From a virus: 31,221 bases of DNA. This document shows positions 7,134-13,864 of this stretch, piece after piece (the stretch's first letter is position 1; every line of letters begins with the position of its first letter). Both the position numbers and the translations under genes were made by a program. Location of the stretch: positions 1 to 31,221 of the IMG/VR virus record IMGVR_UViG_3300047498_000040; one strand, given 5' to 3'. The notes under the pieces are model-generated. The model was not told the DNA's origin and ran no database searches. It saw only the letters and a program-made list of their open reading frames with translations.

Positions 7134-8764
7134 TGGTAACGAGCAATATAATCAATGCAAACACAGCCGGGATAGTTCGATACAACGGGACCGGTACCTT
7201 TGACGCCGTCACCACGACGAACCACGATGTATTAATTGGTGCAGCGTCTAATGGTATCACCAATGTATCACCGGGCGCGTCTGGTACAGCGCTGGTAAGC
7301 AATGGAGTATCTGCCGACCCTTCCTTCCAAGCAATCCCTGGCGCTGGCGTTACGGTGACCCAGCATGACGTTCTTGTTGGTGGTGCAGCGAACTCTATCA
7401 CATCCGTCAGCCCATCAACTGCAGGCCTTGTATTGGCGTCTAATGGCGTCAGCGCGGACCCTTCTTTTCAAGCTGTACCGGGCGTCGGTATAACTGTCAC
7501 TCAACACGATGTTCTTGTTGGCGGGGCCTCTAATGCGATTGTATCGGTGAGCCCAAGCACAGCGGGTTTTGTACTTACTTCCAACGGCGTATCGGCCGAT
7601 CCCAGCTTTCAAGCGGCCCCGCCAACTGGTCTTCAGACGCTAACCGACGGGTCCGCCAATGTCATATCGCCATCAGCCGGCACTATCACCTTTGTCAACG
7701 GCCAAAACGTCGCTAACTTATCTGGATCTGGAGCCCACATCACTTTTGACGTAACTGGCACCTCCAATCACGCCGTGCAGATCGGCAATAACAGTGGCAA
7801 CTTGACCAGCATTGGCTTAGGTGCCACAGGTCAGGCGCTTGTGTCTGGCGGTTCCAGCGCTGATCCCGCATTTGGCGTTTTGCCAGTGGCGGGGGGCGGA
7901 TCTGGAACCAATACGCTGACTGGCGTTTTGACCGGGAATGGCACTAGCGCCTTTACGGCATCGCCTGTGACGCAATACGGGGTCGTGGTAGCGGGGTCCG
8001 CTAATTTGCTGGCTACAGTATCGCCTGGCACTACGGGGCTGGTATTGGCGAGCAATGGGGTGAGCGCCAATCCATCTTTTCAGGCGGTGCCGGGGGTGGG
8101 GGTGACGGTGACGCCATTCACTACTTTGGTCGGCGCGGCCTCTAACAGCATAGCGGGAGTTGGTCCCGGCACGTCGGGCAATGTGCTTACGAGCAATGGG
8201 GCTGGCGTTAATCCAAGCTATCAGCCAGTGCCGGGAGTTGGTATTGTGGTAACGCAATACGCGACCCTAGTCGGCGGCGCTTCGAATAGCATCACCAGCA
8301 TTAGTCCGGGAACGGCGGGATTCGTCCTTACATCCAATGGTGGGTCGGCAAATCCCAGCTATCAGGCATTTTATACCGGCACAACTTTTACTCCGGGCAT
8401 CTCTTTTGGAGGCGCTTCTGTTGGGGTAACATACGTAAATCAATTGGGAAGGTACCAAATTGTTGGGAATGTGTTTTATTTTACGGTTTTGGTGCTTTTA
8501 TCCAGCAAAGGAAGTTCTACGGGAGCGGCCAAGTTGACCGGCTTCCCATTCAATACTACATCTTTCGAGACGGCGGTTCCGATTTCTCAAATGGCGTCTA
8601 TTACCATGGATGCTGGGTATACTTGGATCTATCTCTCGACCCAAAATATGGTAGGGGGAGCTTGTAGTCTGTATGAAAGCGGCAATTCGGGATATAACGC
8701 CCTCACAAATGCAAACTTCGGCAATACAGCTAGAATCGAAATGTCAGGGCTCTTTTTCTTATAA
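7133..8764 (+). CDS. long tail-fibre protein with six 47-aa repeats (543 aa)
   Basis: The largest fibre gene, coupled to the previous one by a TAATG overlap. Six 47-residue units share DVLVG, SNSI, SPSTAG, SNGVSADPSFQ and PGVGVTVTQ. Three occur at residues about 31-170 and three at about 282-420. Between them lies the module shared with the 416-aa protein plus one degenerate unit. Residues about 425-543 form a distinct C-terminal domain (FTPGISFGGASVGVTYVNQL, then a Trp/Tyr-containing part, then IEMSGLFFL), a pattern I associate with receptor-binding tips. Little charge and no Cys in the shaft. Confidence 0.8.
   Translation: MVTSNIINANTAGIVRYNGTGTFDAVTTTNHDVLIGAASNGITNVSPGASGTALVSNGVSADPSFQAIPGAGVTVTQHDVLVGGAANSITSVSPSTAGLVLASNGVSADPSFQAVPGVGITVTQHDVLVGGASNAIVSVSPSTAGFVLTSNGVSADPSFQAAPPTGLQTLTDGSANVISPSAGTITFVNGQNVANLSGSGAHITFDVTGTSNHAVQIGNNSGNLTSIGLGATGQALVSGGSSADPAFGVLPVAGGGSGTNTLTGVLTGNGTSAFTASPVTQYGVVVAGSANLLATVSPGTTGLVLASNGVSANPSFQAVPGVGVTVTPFTTLVGAASNSIAGVGPGTSGNVLTSNGAGVNPSYQPVPGVGIVVTQYATLVGGASNSITSISPGTAGFVLTSNGGSANPSYQAFYTGTTFTPGISFGGASVGVTYVNQLGRYQIVGNVFYFTVLVLLSSKGSSTGAAKLTGFPFNTTSFETAVPISQMASITMDAGYTWIYLSTQNMVGGACSLYESGNSGYNALTNANFGNTARIEMSGLFFL
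7223..8398 (+). repeat. six 141-bp coding repeats in two blocks of three
   Basis: Block 1 units start at 7223, 7364 and 7505; block 2 units at 7976, 8117 and 8258. Spacing within each block is exactly 141 bp (47 codons). The blocks are separated by 471 bp containing a degenerate unit. Codon choice has drifted between units while the protein motif is kept, so these are old repeats under protein-level selection. A related single unit lies in the preceding gene around 6690-6800. Confidence 0.8.
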
Positions 8765-8856
8765 TCGTTCACCGCGGGAGGGCATCGACACAACAAACAT
8801 CGATTGTTAAAACCATCCTTCCACCAACTTTTGCAAAATCGCGGAGAACACCCTTT

Positions 8857-9051
8857 ATGTCGTATCCAAAGAGATGCAGCCTTAATGGCTATATTAGCCT
8901 TCTAAACATCAACAATCGAAATTTAGGCCGTTTAAACGCGTCCTGTAACGTTTTAACGGACATACCACCAAGTCCCAAACAACAAGCGATTCTTTTGACC
9001 TTAACCAGCTTAACTATGCTGGGGTCTTTGGCTCATCACTTGTGGCATTGA
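8857..9051 (+). CDS. doubtful small ORF (64 aa)
   Basis: A 64-aa ORF after the fibre operon, overlapping the 3' end of the convergent replication gene by 42 nt. GGAG lies 10 nt before the ATG, at the loose end of acceptable spacing. The sequence (NINNRNLGRLNASC, then ILLTLTSLTMLGSLAHHLW) has one weakly hydrophobic C-terminal stretch and no known motif. The 245-bp interval 8765-9009 otherwise shows no gene or clear terminator. May be a chance ORF. Confidence 0.25.
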   Translation: MSYPKRCSLNGYISLLNINNRNLGRLNASCNVLTDIPPSPKQQAILLTLTSLTMLGSLAHHLWH

Positions 9052-9954
9052 GAGGCCTAGGCGGTACAGGTTAGTTTGTAGCTGCTCAGCAAATCCACTC
9101 TCGGTGAATTGGATGTGTGGGTCTGGCATGCCCATGCGTCCGAGACGGAATTCGATGTAATTGTATCCAACGACGATGTCCTTGTTCCCGAGGTAGGTTT
9201 CAGCGACGTGCTGGGCGAGTTTTTGGTTTTCAGCGACGACGGAACGCGGGCTATCTTTCCCTTTTAGATTCCTAAGCATTTGAAACTCTATCTTGTCTAG
9301 ATTCTTCAGGAGGCCTCCGGGACTCATCACTACTCCTGACCAGAAAGGGTCTTCAAACACCCAGTCTATAACCTTCCGGATTTCCTCAGCGGTTCTCATA
9401 CTAAGAAGCTTCTTGGAGTCTTTGAGCCATTTAGGGGAGACTTTTCCCGAGAAGTTCTCTTTTTGAGTCTTTATCTTCTCAAGAATGAAGTCGGATAGAG
9501 CTTTTTCGACAGAAAAAGGCTCGTTACTCTCTTCTTTTTGGTAATTCTTAGTAGATGGTACTTCTTTATTGTCCTGGCGTTCCGTGCCCTGGCGTTCCGC
9601 ATCCTGATTTTCAGGACGTGGTAAACATTTTTTGAATTTCTTATCGGTTGAAATGAGATAACTGACCCGTTTAAGTCCTTTTTCCATCCTCTCTTGCCTC
9701 TGGATATAGCCGGCTTCAATCGCCTCATTTAAGATAGCGTATACCTGATCTCGCCCCAAAAATCCTTTGCAATGATTAACAATTTGTTTGGCTTTTACTT
9801 CCCAGTTAGGAGAATTGGAGGAAAGGTAAATCACTAGCCATCTACAGGCTGGTGAAACGCTGGCGTCCCTTACTAGATCGTTAGGAACTACGCTGTATCG
9901 AAATTTAGAATCTTCTTTGTAATCTGGCTTGAAAGCGCCTTGAATATTTTCCAT
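9010..9954 (-). CDS. winged-helix replication initiator-type protein
   Basis: 314 aa. The N-terminal domain (residues about 18-95) is a winged helix of the kind found in phage and plasmid replication proteins: RYSVVPNDLVRDASVSPACR, then LSSNSPNWEVKAKQIVNHCK, then a recognition part with GRDQVYAILNEAIEAGYIQR. A charged Glu/Gln/Lys linker (115-155) follows. The second domain includes RKVIDWVFEDPFWSGVVMSP followed by GGLLKNLDKI, which resembles the C-terminal part of DnaD/lambda-O-like replisome organisers. It would bind the origin and load the host helicase. The unusual 274-bp non-coding region lies immediately upstream. AAGGG precedes the ATG. Confidence 0.7.
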   Translation of the reverse strand: MENIQGAFKPDYKEDSKFRYSVVPNDLVRDASVSPACRWLVIYLSSNSPNWEVKAKQIVNHCKGFLGRDQVYAILNEAIEAGYIQRQERMEKGLKRVSYLISTDKKFKKCLPRPENQDAERQGTERQDNKEVPSTKNYQKEESNEPFSVEKALSDFILEKIKTQKENFSGKVSPKWLKDSKKLLSMRTAEEIRKVIDWVFEDPFWSGVVMSPGGLLKNLDKIEFQMLRNLKGKDSPRSVVAENQKLAQHVAETYLGNKDIVVGYNYIEFRLGRMGMPDPHIQFTESGFAEQLQTNLYRLGLSMPQVMSQRPQHS

Positions 9955-9975
9955 GGTGACCCTTTTTTGGTTAAG

Positions 9976-10090
9976 GGACTGGAGAACATTCTTTTCTTCT
10001 TGCTTTTCAGCTTGTCAGAAAATATCATTCTGGATAAGATAGCTGATGTTTCTAATCAGTCTACTTGGAGAAGTGGTTGTTCTCCAGTCC
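9976..10090. repeat. long-range inverted repeat upstream of the replication gene (possible origin or structured RNA)
   Basis: GGACTGGAGAACA at 9976-9988 is perfectly complementary to TGTTCTCCAGTCC at 10078-10090, with 89 bp between. Flanking GTGACCCTT (about 9956) and AAGGGTCAT (about 10096) extend the symmetry imperfectly. The enclosed segment is AT-rich and pyrimidine-rich on the top strand and codes for nothing evident. Position next to the initiator gene fits a replication origin, but a structured leader RNA for that gene is also possible. Confidence 0.5.
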
Positions 10091-10091
10091 T

Positions 10092-10122
10092 AATAAGGGT
10101 CATCACGTGACCCTTATTTTTT
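10092..10122 (+). terminator. strong rho-independent terminator
   Basis: A perfect 11-bp stem (AATAAGGGTCA / TGACCCTTATT, loop TCACG) followed by a T run ending at 10122. The best reading is plus-strand termination of transcripts from the fibre side, insulating the promoter at 10176. On the minus strand the stem is followed by AGGAC, so any minus activity would be weak. Confidence 0.75.
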
Positions 10123-10175
10123 AATATCAGTCTAATGCCCCCAAAAATTCCTTTCCAGAATAATCTTCAGCGCCC

Positions 10176-10204
10176 TTGACTCCAAAGTCCCCTTCGTCTA
10201 TGTT
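10176..10204 (+). promoter_or_regulatory. sigma70-type promoter for the 129-aa and 98-aa genes
   Basis: TTGACT (10176-10181), a 17-bp spacer, and TATGTT (10199-10204). It lies 25 bp before the ATG at 10229, with AGAGG as ribosome site, and just downstream of the terminator at 10092-10122. Confidence 0.6.
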
Positions 10205-10228
10205 ATTTACTCCCAATTTAGAGGTTCT

Positions 10229-10618
10229 ATGCATAGAGAAAACTTATTCGAAAAAACCGAACAGCTAAAAAGTCTATTCAAAGATTTTTTCCAGCACAAA
10301 AAAAAAGTCGCGGCCTTGGAAAATTACGCCCAGATGGCTGGCACCGACTACAAATCAGAGCTTCAGCTCATCAAAAGTTGCCTCAAAACCCGCTTTCTCA
10401 GCAAAAAGGGAGCCGATTTCTTGGAGGAGCTGATCGATGAGCATCACGTCAATTACCTTGACTGGTCGCACCGGACGAAGTGGGTCAAGAGCCAGATTGC
10501 TGAACAGCAATTAAAGGCCGATCCGATCCAACAGATCTTTTTCGACTTCCGTCCAGACGTCTACACGCCTGCTCAGTTGATCGCTCGCCCGGCACAAAGA
10601 CAATTGGTGAGGGCGTAA
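10229..10618 (+). CDS. helical hypothetical protein (129 aa)
   Basis: A highly charged, probably all-helical protein. The lysine-rich N-terminal region has QHKKKVAALENYAQ, followed by a Leu-rich helix (FLSKKGADFLEELIDEH) and a C-terminal tail with PAQLIARPAQRQLVRA. No Cys pair, membrane span or catalytic motif. It has a good upstream promoter and an AGAGG ribosome site. Its TAA overlaps the next ATG (TAATG), so the two genes are a coupled pair. I do not recognise the family. Confidence 0.65.
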   Translation: MHRENLFEKTEQLKSLFKDFFQHKKKVAALENYAQMAGTDYKSELQLIKSCLKTRFLSKKGADFLEELIDEHHVNYLDWSHRTKWVKSQIAEQQLKADPIQQIFFDFRPDVYTPAQLIARPAQRQLVRA

Positions 10619-10914
10619 TGGAGCTACTTATCTGCATTCTGATTCTGGCGACCAGCTTTATACATACCTATCACCTATACGCGCTGCACAAGAAATGGCG
10701 TGAGTTGGACAGGACGATGGACTATATGGCCACGCAAAACGACGATCTTTTCAAGATCAACCATCGACTGATCTCGGGGCAAGAGACCAAGAAAACCTCG
10801 TCCTTCGTCAGAACGCCAGAGCAAAAGGCTGCGGCATCTCAGAAGCGCAGGGAATGGTGGGAGAAGAAAAAGGGCCCGGCATCGCTAGACCCTTTGTACC
10901 CGAATAATAACTAA
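10618..10914 (+). CDS. single-span membrane protein with basic cytoplasmic tail (98 aa)
   Basis: Residues about 2-21 (ELLICILILATSFIHTYHLY) form one transmembrane helix. A helical segment follows, then a basic C-terminus with RTPEQKAAASQKRREWWEKK. The ribosome site lies within the end of the upstream gene. The stop overlaps the end of the convergent 272-aa gene by 4 nt, with no terminator between them. Possible roles include a membrane anchor or an exclusion/lysis accessory, but nothing specific is recognised. Confidence 0.65.
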   Translation: MELLICILILATSFIHTYHLYALHKKWRELDRTMDYMATQNDDLFKINHRLISGQETKKTSSFVRTPEQKAAASQKRREWWEKKKGPASLDPLYPNNN

Positions 10915-11729
10915 ACAGCGATTGGCATCGGCTGCTTGATCTCAAGCCATTTCACAAAGGAATGGACGAACTTGGGAAAGAGCGCCGGTTCCAAGCAAGA
11001 GTGGATAACGGCCTCGGCGCTTTCCCCTTTGGTCTGCGCTCTAGCCTTTACCCATTCTTCAAGCCGATTGATCGGCACTCGCTCGAGTTCGAGCCTTTCT
11101 TTCAGCTCGTCTAATGCGCCTCTCTCGGGGAATGCGCTAGAAGGCCCTTTATTTGGCCTAGAATCGATTTGGTGGCTGGAGACATATGAAGGTAGCTCTG
11201 CGCCCCCGTTAATCGATTTTAGGGCACCTTCTAGCGGTTCTGCCCAGGGATCGCCGCCAATATATAGGGCTTCGAGATAGGCGGGCCGGATTTGGAGGGC
11301 CAGCTTAATTTCCTCGGCGATTGGCTTTGGAGGCAACGGGCTCAAGAGATACTTGGTCATCTGCCCAGCGCCCTCTTTCCTTAGCTTAAGGTCATAAAGG
11401 GTGAAGTCGCCCCATTCCTCATCTTTGGCGAGATTGACCAGCGCCTTGATGATGCTGGCTTGGGTGATTTCCAAGATGAATAGATCCCGGCGCGCATAGT
11501 CCCAGACATAGCAGCTCCAAAACGACTTGACCTCTTTCTCTGGGTCAAAGGGCTTGGCGGGCCGGTTCTTTGGGGGATAGCGAACGGGTCTATTGTCTTT
11601 CCAATCGATCCATCCCGCTATTGGCTTTTGGACGATACGAAAGCGATTGTCGCCTTGTTGCATCTCCGACATCTTCCAGTAGGCTTTTGGCTTAACGGCA
11701 TATTCATAATTTTCTGGTAAAAAGTTCAT
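10911..11729 (-). CDS. possible phage ssDNA-binding / recombination-associated protein (272 aa)
   Basis: Start chosen at the ATG with GAGGAAATT upstream (MNFLPENYEYAVKPKAYWKM). The N-terminal half has a beta-barrel-like pattern with conserved aromatics: AGWIDWKDNRPVRY, then FWSCYVWDYARRDLFILEIT, then LAKDEEWGDFTLYDLKL, then TKYLLSPLPPKPI. This resembles phage proteins annotated as ssDNA-binding (gp32-like), where W/F strands are followed by a LEIT-type helix and a GD...YD strand. The C-terminal part is helical and low-complexity. It is last in the minus-strand replication/recombination operon, which fits. No zinc motif; the assignment is tentative. Confidence 0.6.
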   Translation of the reverse strand: MNFLPENYEYAVKPKAYWKMSEMQQGDNRFRIVQKPIAGWIDWKDNRPVRYPPKNRPAKPFDPEKEVKSFWSCYVWDYARRDLFILEITQASIIKALVNLAKDEEWGDFTLYDLKLRKEGAGQMTKYLLSPLPPKPIAEEIKLALQIRPAYLEALYIGGDPWAEPLEGALKSINGGAELPSYVSSHQIDSRPNKGPSSAFPERGALDELKERLELERVPINRLEEWVKARAQTKGESAEAVIHSCLEPALFPKFVHSFVKWLEIKQPMPIAV

Positions 11730-11753
11730 AATTTCCTCATACAATCTTAACAA

Positions 11754-12365
11754 TTAACGTGATCTTAGTTGCGTAATTTGCTCATCATAAAATTCCAAAC
11801 CAGGAATCGAGCCAATCCCCAGCTTGATATCCCGCTGTACCAGCTCCTCATTGAGTTGCAGATACTTATCGGGGATCTTGTCAAACTCAACTATTCGGTA
11901 TTTCCGAACGGTTCGAGTGACCATCATTGCCCCATCGCCTCGGGTTGTCTTCTCAACTGGCAAGACGTAAGGCACATCATCAAGGCCTAACAAATCGGCT
12001 GCGGCCTTTAACTTGGCCTCTTCGTCGCTTTTCCTTTGCTCGAGTAGCTTTTGCCATTCAGCGCACTTTTGCTTGGCGATCGATTGGATTTGCTTGATCG
12101 GGCCTAAGATCTCTCGGGCCTTGTCGTTTCTGACATTAATCCGGTCTTGATCGGGCCCGTTAGCCTCTTTGCGGAGGAATTCGATTCGGCGTTCCCAGTC
12201 TTTGGCCTCAGCGTAGAGGGCCGTGAACTTGCGGAAGTGCTCCTCGCGGGTGATCTCGGCGCTTTCGGCGTTGTAGATGATTTCTGTAAACCTTTGTTTC
12301 AAATCGACCGCGCTTTGGTCAATTAGGAACTCGTCCACTTCGGTGGTTATTACTTCTGCGCTCAT
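11754..12365 (-). CDS. coiled-coil phage protein of the recombination operon (203 aa)
   Basis: Residues about 10-125 are long charged helices (KDWERRIEFLRKEANG, then KQKCAEWQKLLEQRKSDEEA). The C-terminal domain (about 150-203) has RKYRIVEFDKIPDKYLQLNE and then GIGSIPGLEFYDE. This ending (a basic strand, then D-K-I/V-P-x-x-Y-L, then I-P-G-L-x-x-Y/F) is a familiar phage family usually next to recombinase or ssDNA-binding genes; its biochemical role is not known to me. The start overlaps the stop of the 57-aa gene (ATGA) with GGAGA upstream. Confidence 0.7.
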   Translation of the reverse strand: MSAEVITTEVDEFLIDQSAVDLKQRFTEIIYNAESAEITREEHFRKFTALYAEAKDWERRIEFLRKEANGPDQDRINVRNDKAREILGPIKQIQSIAKQKCAEWQKLLEQRKSDEEAKLKAAADLLGLDDVPYVLPVEKTTRGDGAMMVTRTVRKYRIVEFDKIPDKYLQLNEELVQRDIKLGIGSIPGLEFYDEQITQLRSR

Positions 12366-12535
12366 GCTAAATATCTCCGGTTCTTTTCGCCAAACATACG
12401 GGCTTCATAGAGGTCTTGGGCCTCGTCTAACTCGTCACTGGTTAGCTCGCGTTCCTCTAACTCTTCCATGTAGTCGAGGTATTCTTCAAAGCATAGTAGC
12501 CGTGATTCTTCTGGTTCTAGGTAATCATCCAACAT
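12362..12535 (-). CDS. acidic small protein (57 aa)
   Basis: A short gene between 11754-12365 and 12525-12710. AGGAGA lies 5 nt before the ATG, and the stop overlaps the next start (ATGA). The protein is strongly acidic (LEPEESRLL, then MEELEERELTSDELDEAQ) and ends in a basic RMFGEKNRRYLA. No domain is recognised. The clean coupling on both sides and good ribosome site support it. Acidic phage mini-proteins of this type can be DNA mimics or host-enzyme inhibitors, but nothing here demonstrates that. Confidence 0.6.
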   Translation of the reverse strand: MLDDYLEPEESRLLCFEEYLDYMEELEERELTSDELDEAQDLYEARMFGEKNRRYLA

Positions 12536-12710
12536 AGGGGTCTCCTATCTGTAAAGCTTTCATTCTAGAGACTGCCTGACCAAGCTTATTTAGTTGAATC
12601 TCAAATTCTAAAAGCGCCAGGCTCAAATCTTTATGGTTTATCTTCATTTGTAAAGCAAAAATTTTATTCAAATAATTTTCTAGCTCTTGTATATTCATGT
12701 TGTATTGCAT
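12525..12710 (-). CDS. small helical protein (61 aa)
   Basis: 61 aa with GGAG 5 nt before the ATG. One long amphipathic Leu/Asn/Lys-rich helix (MNIQELENYLNKIFALQMKI, then FEIQLNKLGQAVSRMK) suggests a coiled-coil mini-protein. The end overlaps the start of the 57-aa gene by 11 nt. It follows a hairpin that lies between it and the upstream 77-aa gene. Function unknown. Confidence 0.6.
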   Translation of the reverse strand: MQYNMNIQELENYLNKIFALQMKINHKDLSLALLEFEIQLNKLGQAVSRMKALQIGDPYVG

Positions 12711-12725
12711 AGATACTCCGTTTTG

Positions 12726-12761
12726 CCCCGCTAGGCGGTCTAGCGGGGATTTTTGTTTTTT
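12726..12761 (+). terminator. hairpin plus T-tract oriented against the surrounding operon
   Basis: A perfect 9-bp GC-rich stem (CCCCGCTAG, loop gcggt, CTAGCGGGG) is followed on the plus strand by ATTTTTGTTTTTT. The neighbouring genes are all minus-strand, and on that strand the hairpin is followed by CAAAACGG, so it is not a classical terminator for them. It would terminate plus-strand (antisense) transcripts. In the minus-strand RNA it would be an intercistronic stem-loop. Confidence 0.65.
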
Positions 12762-12993
12762 AGCCTCTTTCGATTTCTCTTAGTTTTATTTCTTCAATCT
12801 GTTTATCAATTCTGCAAAGAGGTTGTAGGCATCCATTATATTGTGCGCAATCTAGATCCTCGTTGAATATTCGAATAGCATGAATAGAGTCTTCGTTGTA
12901 GATTCTTTTTAAACAACCTTCAACAAATTCAATTAATTCTTCGCTTAGTTCTAACGAATGTTTCAAAAATCTATTTGTAGTTCTAATATCCAT
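12760..12993 (-). CDS. small early protein (77 aa)
   Basis: 77 aa. GGAGGACTAAA directly precedes the ATG, the best ribosome site in this cluster, and a promoter lies at 13026-13054. The protein is helical with acidic patches: TTNRFLKHSLELSEELIEFV, then CLKRIYNEDSIHA, with Cys at the C-terminal side (CAQYNGCLQPLC). Three Cys within about 12 residues hint at metal binding or a disulfide. The family is not recognised. It is the first gene after the internal promoter, so it is probably expressed early. Confidence 0.6.
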   Translation of the reverse strand: MDIRTTNRFLKHSLELSEELIEFVEGCLKRIYNEDSIHAIRIFNEDLDCAQYNGCLQPLCRIDKQIEEIKLREIERG

Positions 12994-13018
12994 TTTAGTC
13001 CTCCGTTTTGTTTGAGAC

Positions 13019-13054
13019 TAAATGTAGTCTACATTTACTGAGAATTAATCGCAA
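13019..13054 (-). promoter_or_regulatory. early-type promoter with a 19-bp palindromic operator over its -10 box
   Basis: On the minus strand TTGCGA (13049-13054), a 17-bp spacer and TAGACT (13026-13031). The -10 is centred in a perfect palindrome, TAAATGTAG-T-CTACATTTA (13019-13037). The -35 region TTGCGATTAAT is shared with the promoter at 17586-17614. The element lies in the last codons of the nuclease gene and drives the 77-aa gene and those beyond it. Confidence 0.65.
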
Positions 13055-13598
13055 CATTTTTCCAAAAGTCGTCAACCGCTTGCAAACAACGGCTCAACAT
13101 ACTACTGTTAAATTTGTATTCGAATACCTTGGGCATTTTGCCGGACTTGTCCAACTTCACAAACAGGTATCGAGGCGCGATTTCTTCCCCGGCATCGGTA
13201 AGGAGATAGCCATATAGATGAGCTTGCATGACCCAAGTGGGGGACTCGGAAACGCTGGTCTTCCAATCGACGAGGATAGCTTTTTCTTCGCCTTCCAATT
13301 TGACGAGAGCGTCAATGCAGCCAGTGAGCATTTTTTTCTCGCAGTAATGCCGCATTTCGGTTTTAACAAACACAGGGTTCATTGCGGCTCGCCATTGTTC
13401 GAAGCTATTGAAGTAGCCGAGTTCTTGAGGGACAATGATTGGAAAGTTCCCCTCGATATCGTCTTGCACTGCTTGATGAATACGCGTACCAATCGCCGCC
13501 TTACGTTCGAGCGTTTCTTGGCTGATTCCGTCGAAATTGGTGAATGGCTGAAGGACTTCTGACACTCTGGCGTAAGGTTTTCCGTTATGGGTTAGCAT
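13035..13598 (-). CDS. PD-(D/E)XK (RecB/Cas4-like) exonuclease
   Basis: 187 aa with AAGGAG before the ATG. The order of motifs fits the PDDEXK phage exonuclease family: GTRIHQAVQ with His41, Glu81 in VKTEMRHY, Asp96 in GCIDALVK, D111-W-K113-T (the D-x-K pair), and the helix motif Q125-A-H-L-Y129. Such nucleases resect double-stranded DNA ends for recombination or concatemer processing. It heads the minus-strand recombination operon, divergent from the HTH gene at 13667. No Cys cluster for a Cas4-type Fe-S site is present. Its minus promoter between 13599 and 13660 is not clear. Confidence 0.8.
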   Translation of the reverse strand: MLTHNGKPYARVSEVLQPFTNFDGISQETLERKAAIGTRIHQAVQDDIEGNFPIIVPQELGYFNSFEQWRAAMNPVFVKTEMRHYCEKKMLTGCIDALVKLEGEEKAILVDWKTSVSESPTWVMQAHLYGYLLTDAGEEIAPRYLFVKLDKSGKMPKVFEYKFNSSMLSRCLQAVDDFWKNVAINSQ

Positions 13599-13606
13599 GA
13601 TTCTCC

Positions 13607-13635
13607 TTGAAAAATATTCACAACGTTACTACAAT
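13607..13635 (+). promoter_or_regulatory. sigma70-type promoter of the HTH regulator
   Basis: TTGAAA (13607-13612), a 17-bp spacer and TACAAT (13630-13635), each one base from consensus. It begins 9 bp from the divergent nuclease ATG, so RNA polymerase bound here would cover the nuclease leader. The ATG at 13667 lies about 25 nt after the predicted transcription start, without a clear Shine-Dalgarno. Confidence 0.7.
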
Positions 13636-13666
13636 CTTCTATAAACTTACACAACAAATAAAATAT

Positions 13667-13864
13667 ATGACTTTAAAAGAATACTTAACAAAGTATAGAA
13701 TCGGCGTTGGCGAATTTGCTGACCGCTGCGATCTAACCGGTTCTTGTATGTGGCACTATTTAGCCGGTAGAAGGCGCCCATCCAAGAAAACGGCTGAGGT
13801 TATCCAAAAAGAATCAGACGGCCTTGTAACGATAAAGGATCTTCGCGGCAATGAAAAACGATGA
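13667..13864 (+). CDS. Cro/XRE-like helix-turn-helix protein (65 aa)
   Basis: The ATG at 13667 is preferred over an upstream TTG at 13607, which lies in the -35 box. The protein (MTLKEYLTKYRIGVGEFADR, then HYLAGRRRPSKKTAEVIQKE) has the spacing of a small Cro/XRE fold: helix 1, GVGEFADRCDLTGSCMWHYLAG as the HTH, then RRRPS and a final helix. YGS/YdaS-like Cro proteins share this size. It is the first plus-strand gene after a divergent regulatory region, overlaps the next gene by 14 nt, and likely controls one or both directions. Confidence 0.7.
   Translation: MTLKEYLTKYRIGVGEFADRCDLTGSCMWHYLAGRRRPSKKTAEVIQKESDGLVTIKDLRGNEKR

Noticed and set aside
7817-8257. 146-aa antisense frame rich in Arg/His/Ser inside the long fibre gene
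   Set aside because: Composition mirrors the 141-bp repeats on the other strand; no start context.
10936-11280. 114-aa plus-strand frame inside the possible ssDNA-binding gene
   Set aside because: Serine-rich shadow of the minus-strand gene; no ribosome site or coupling.
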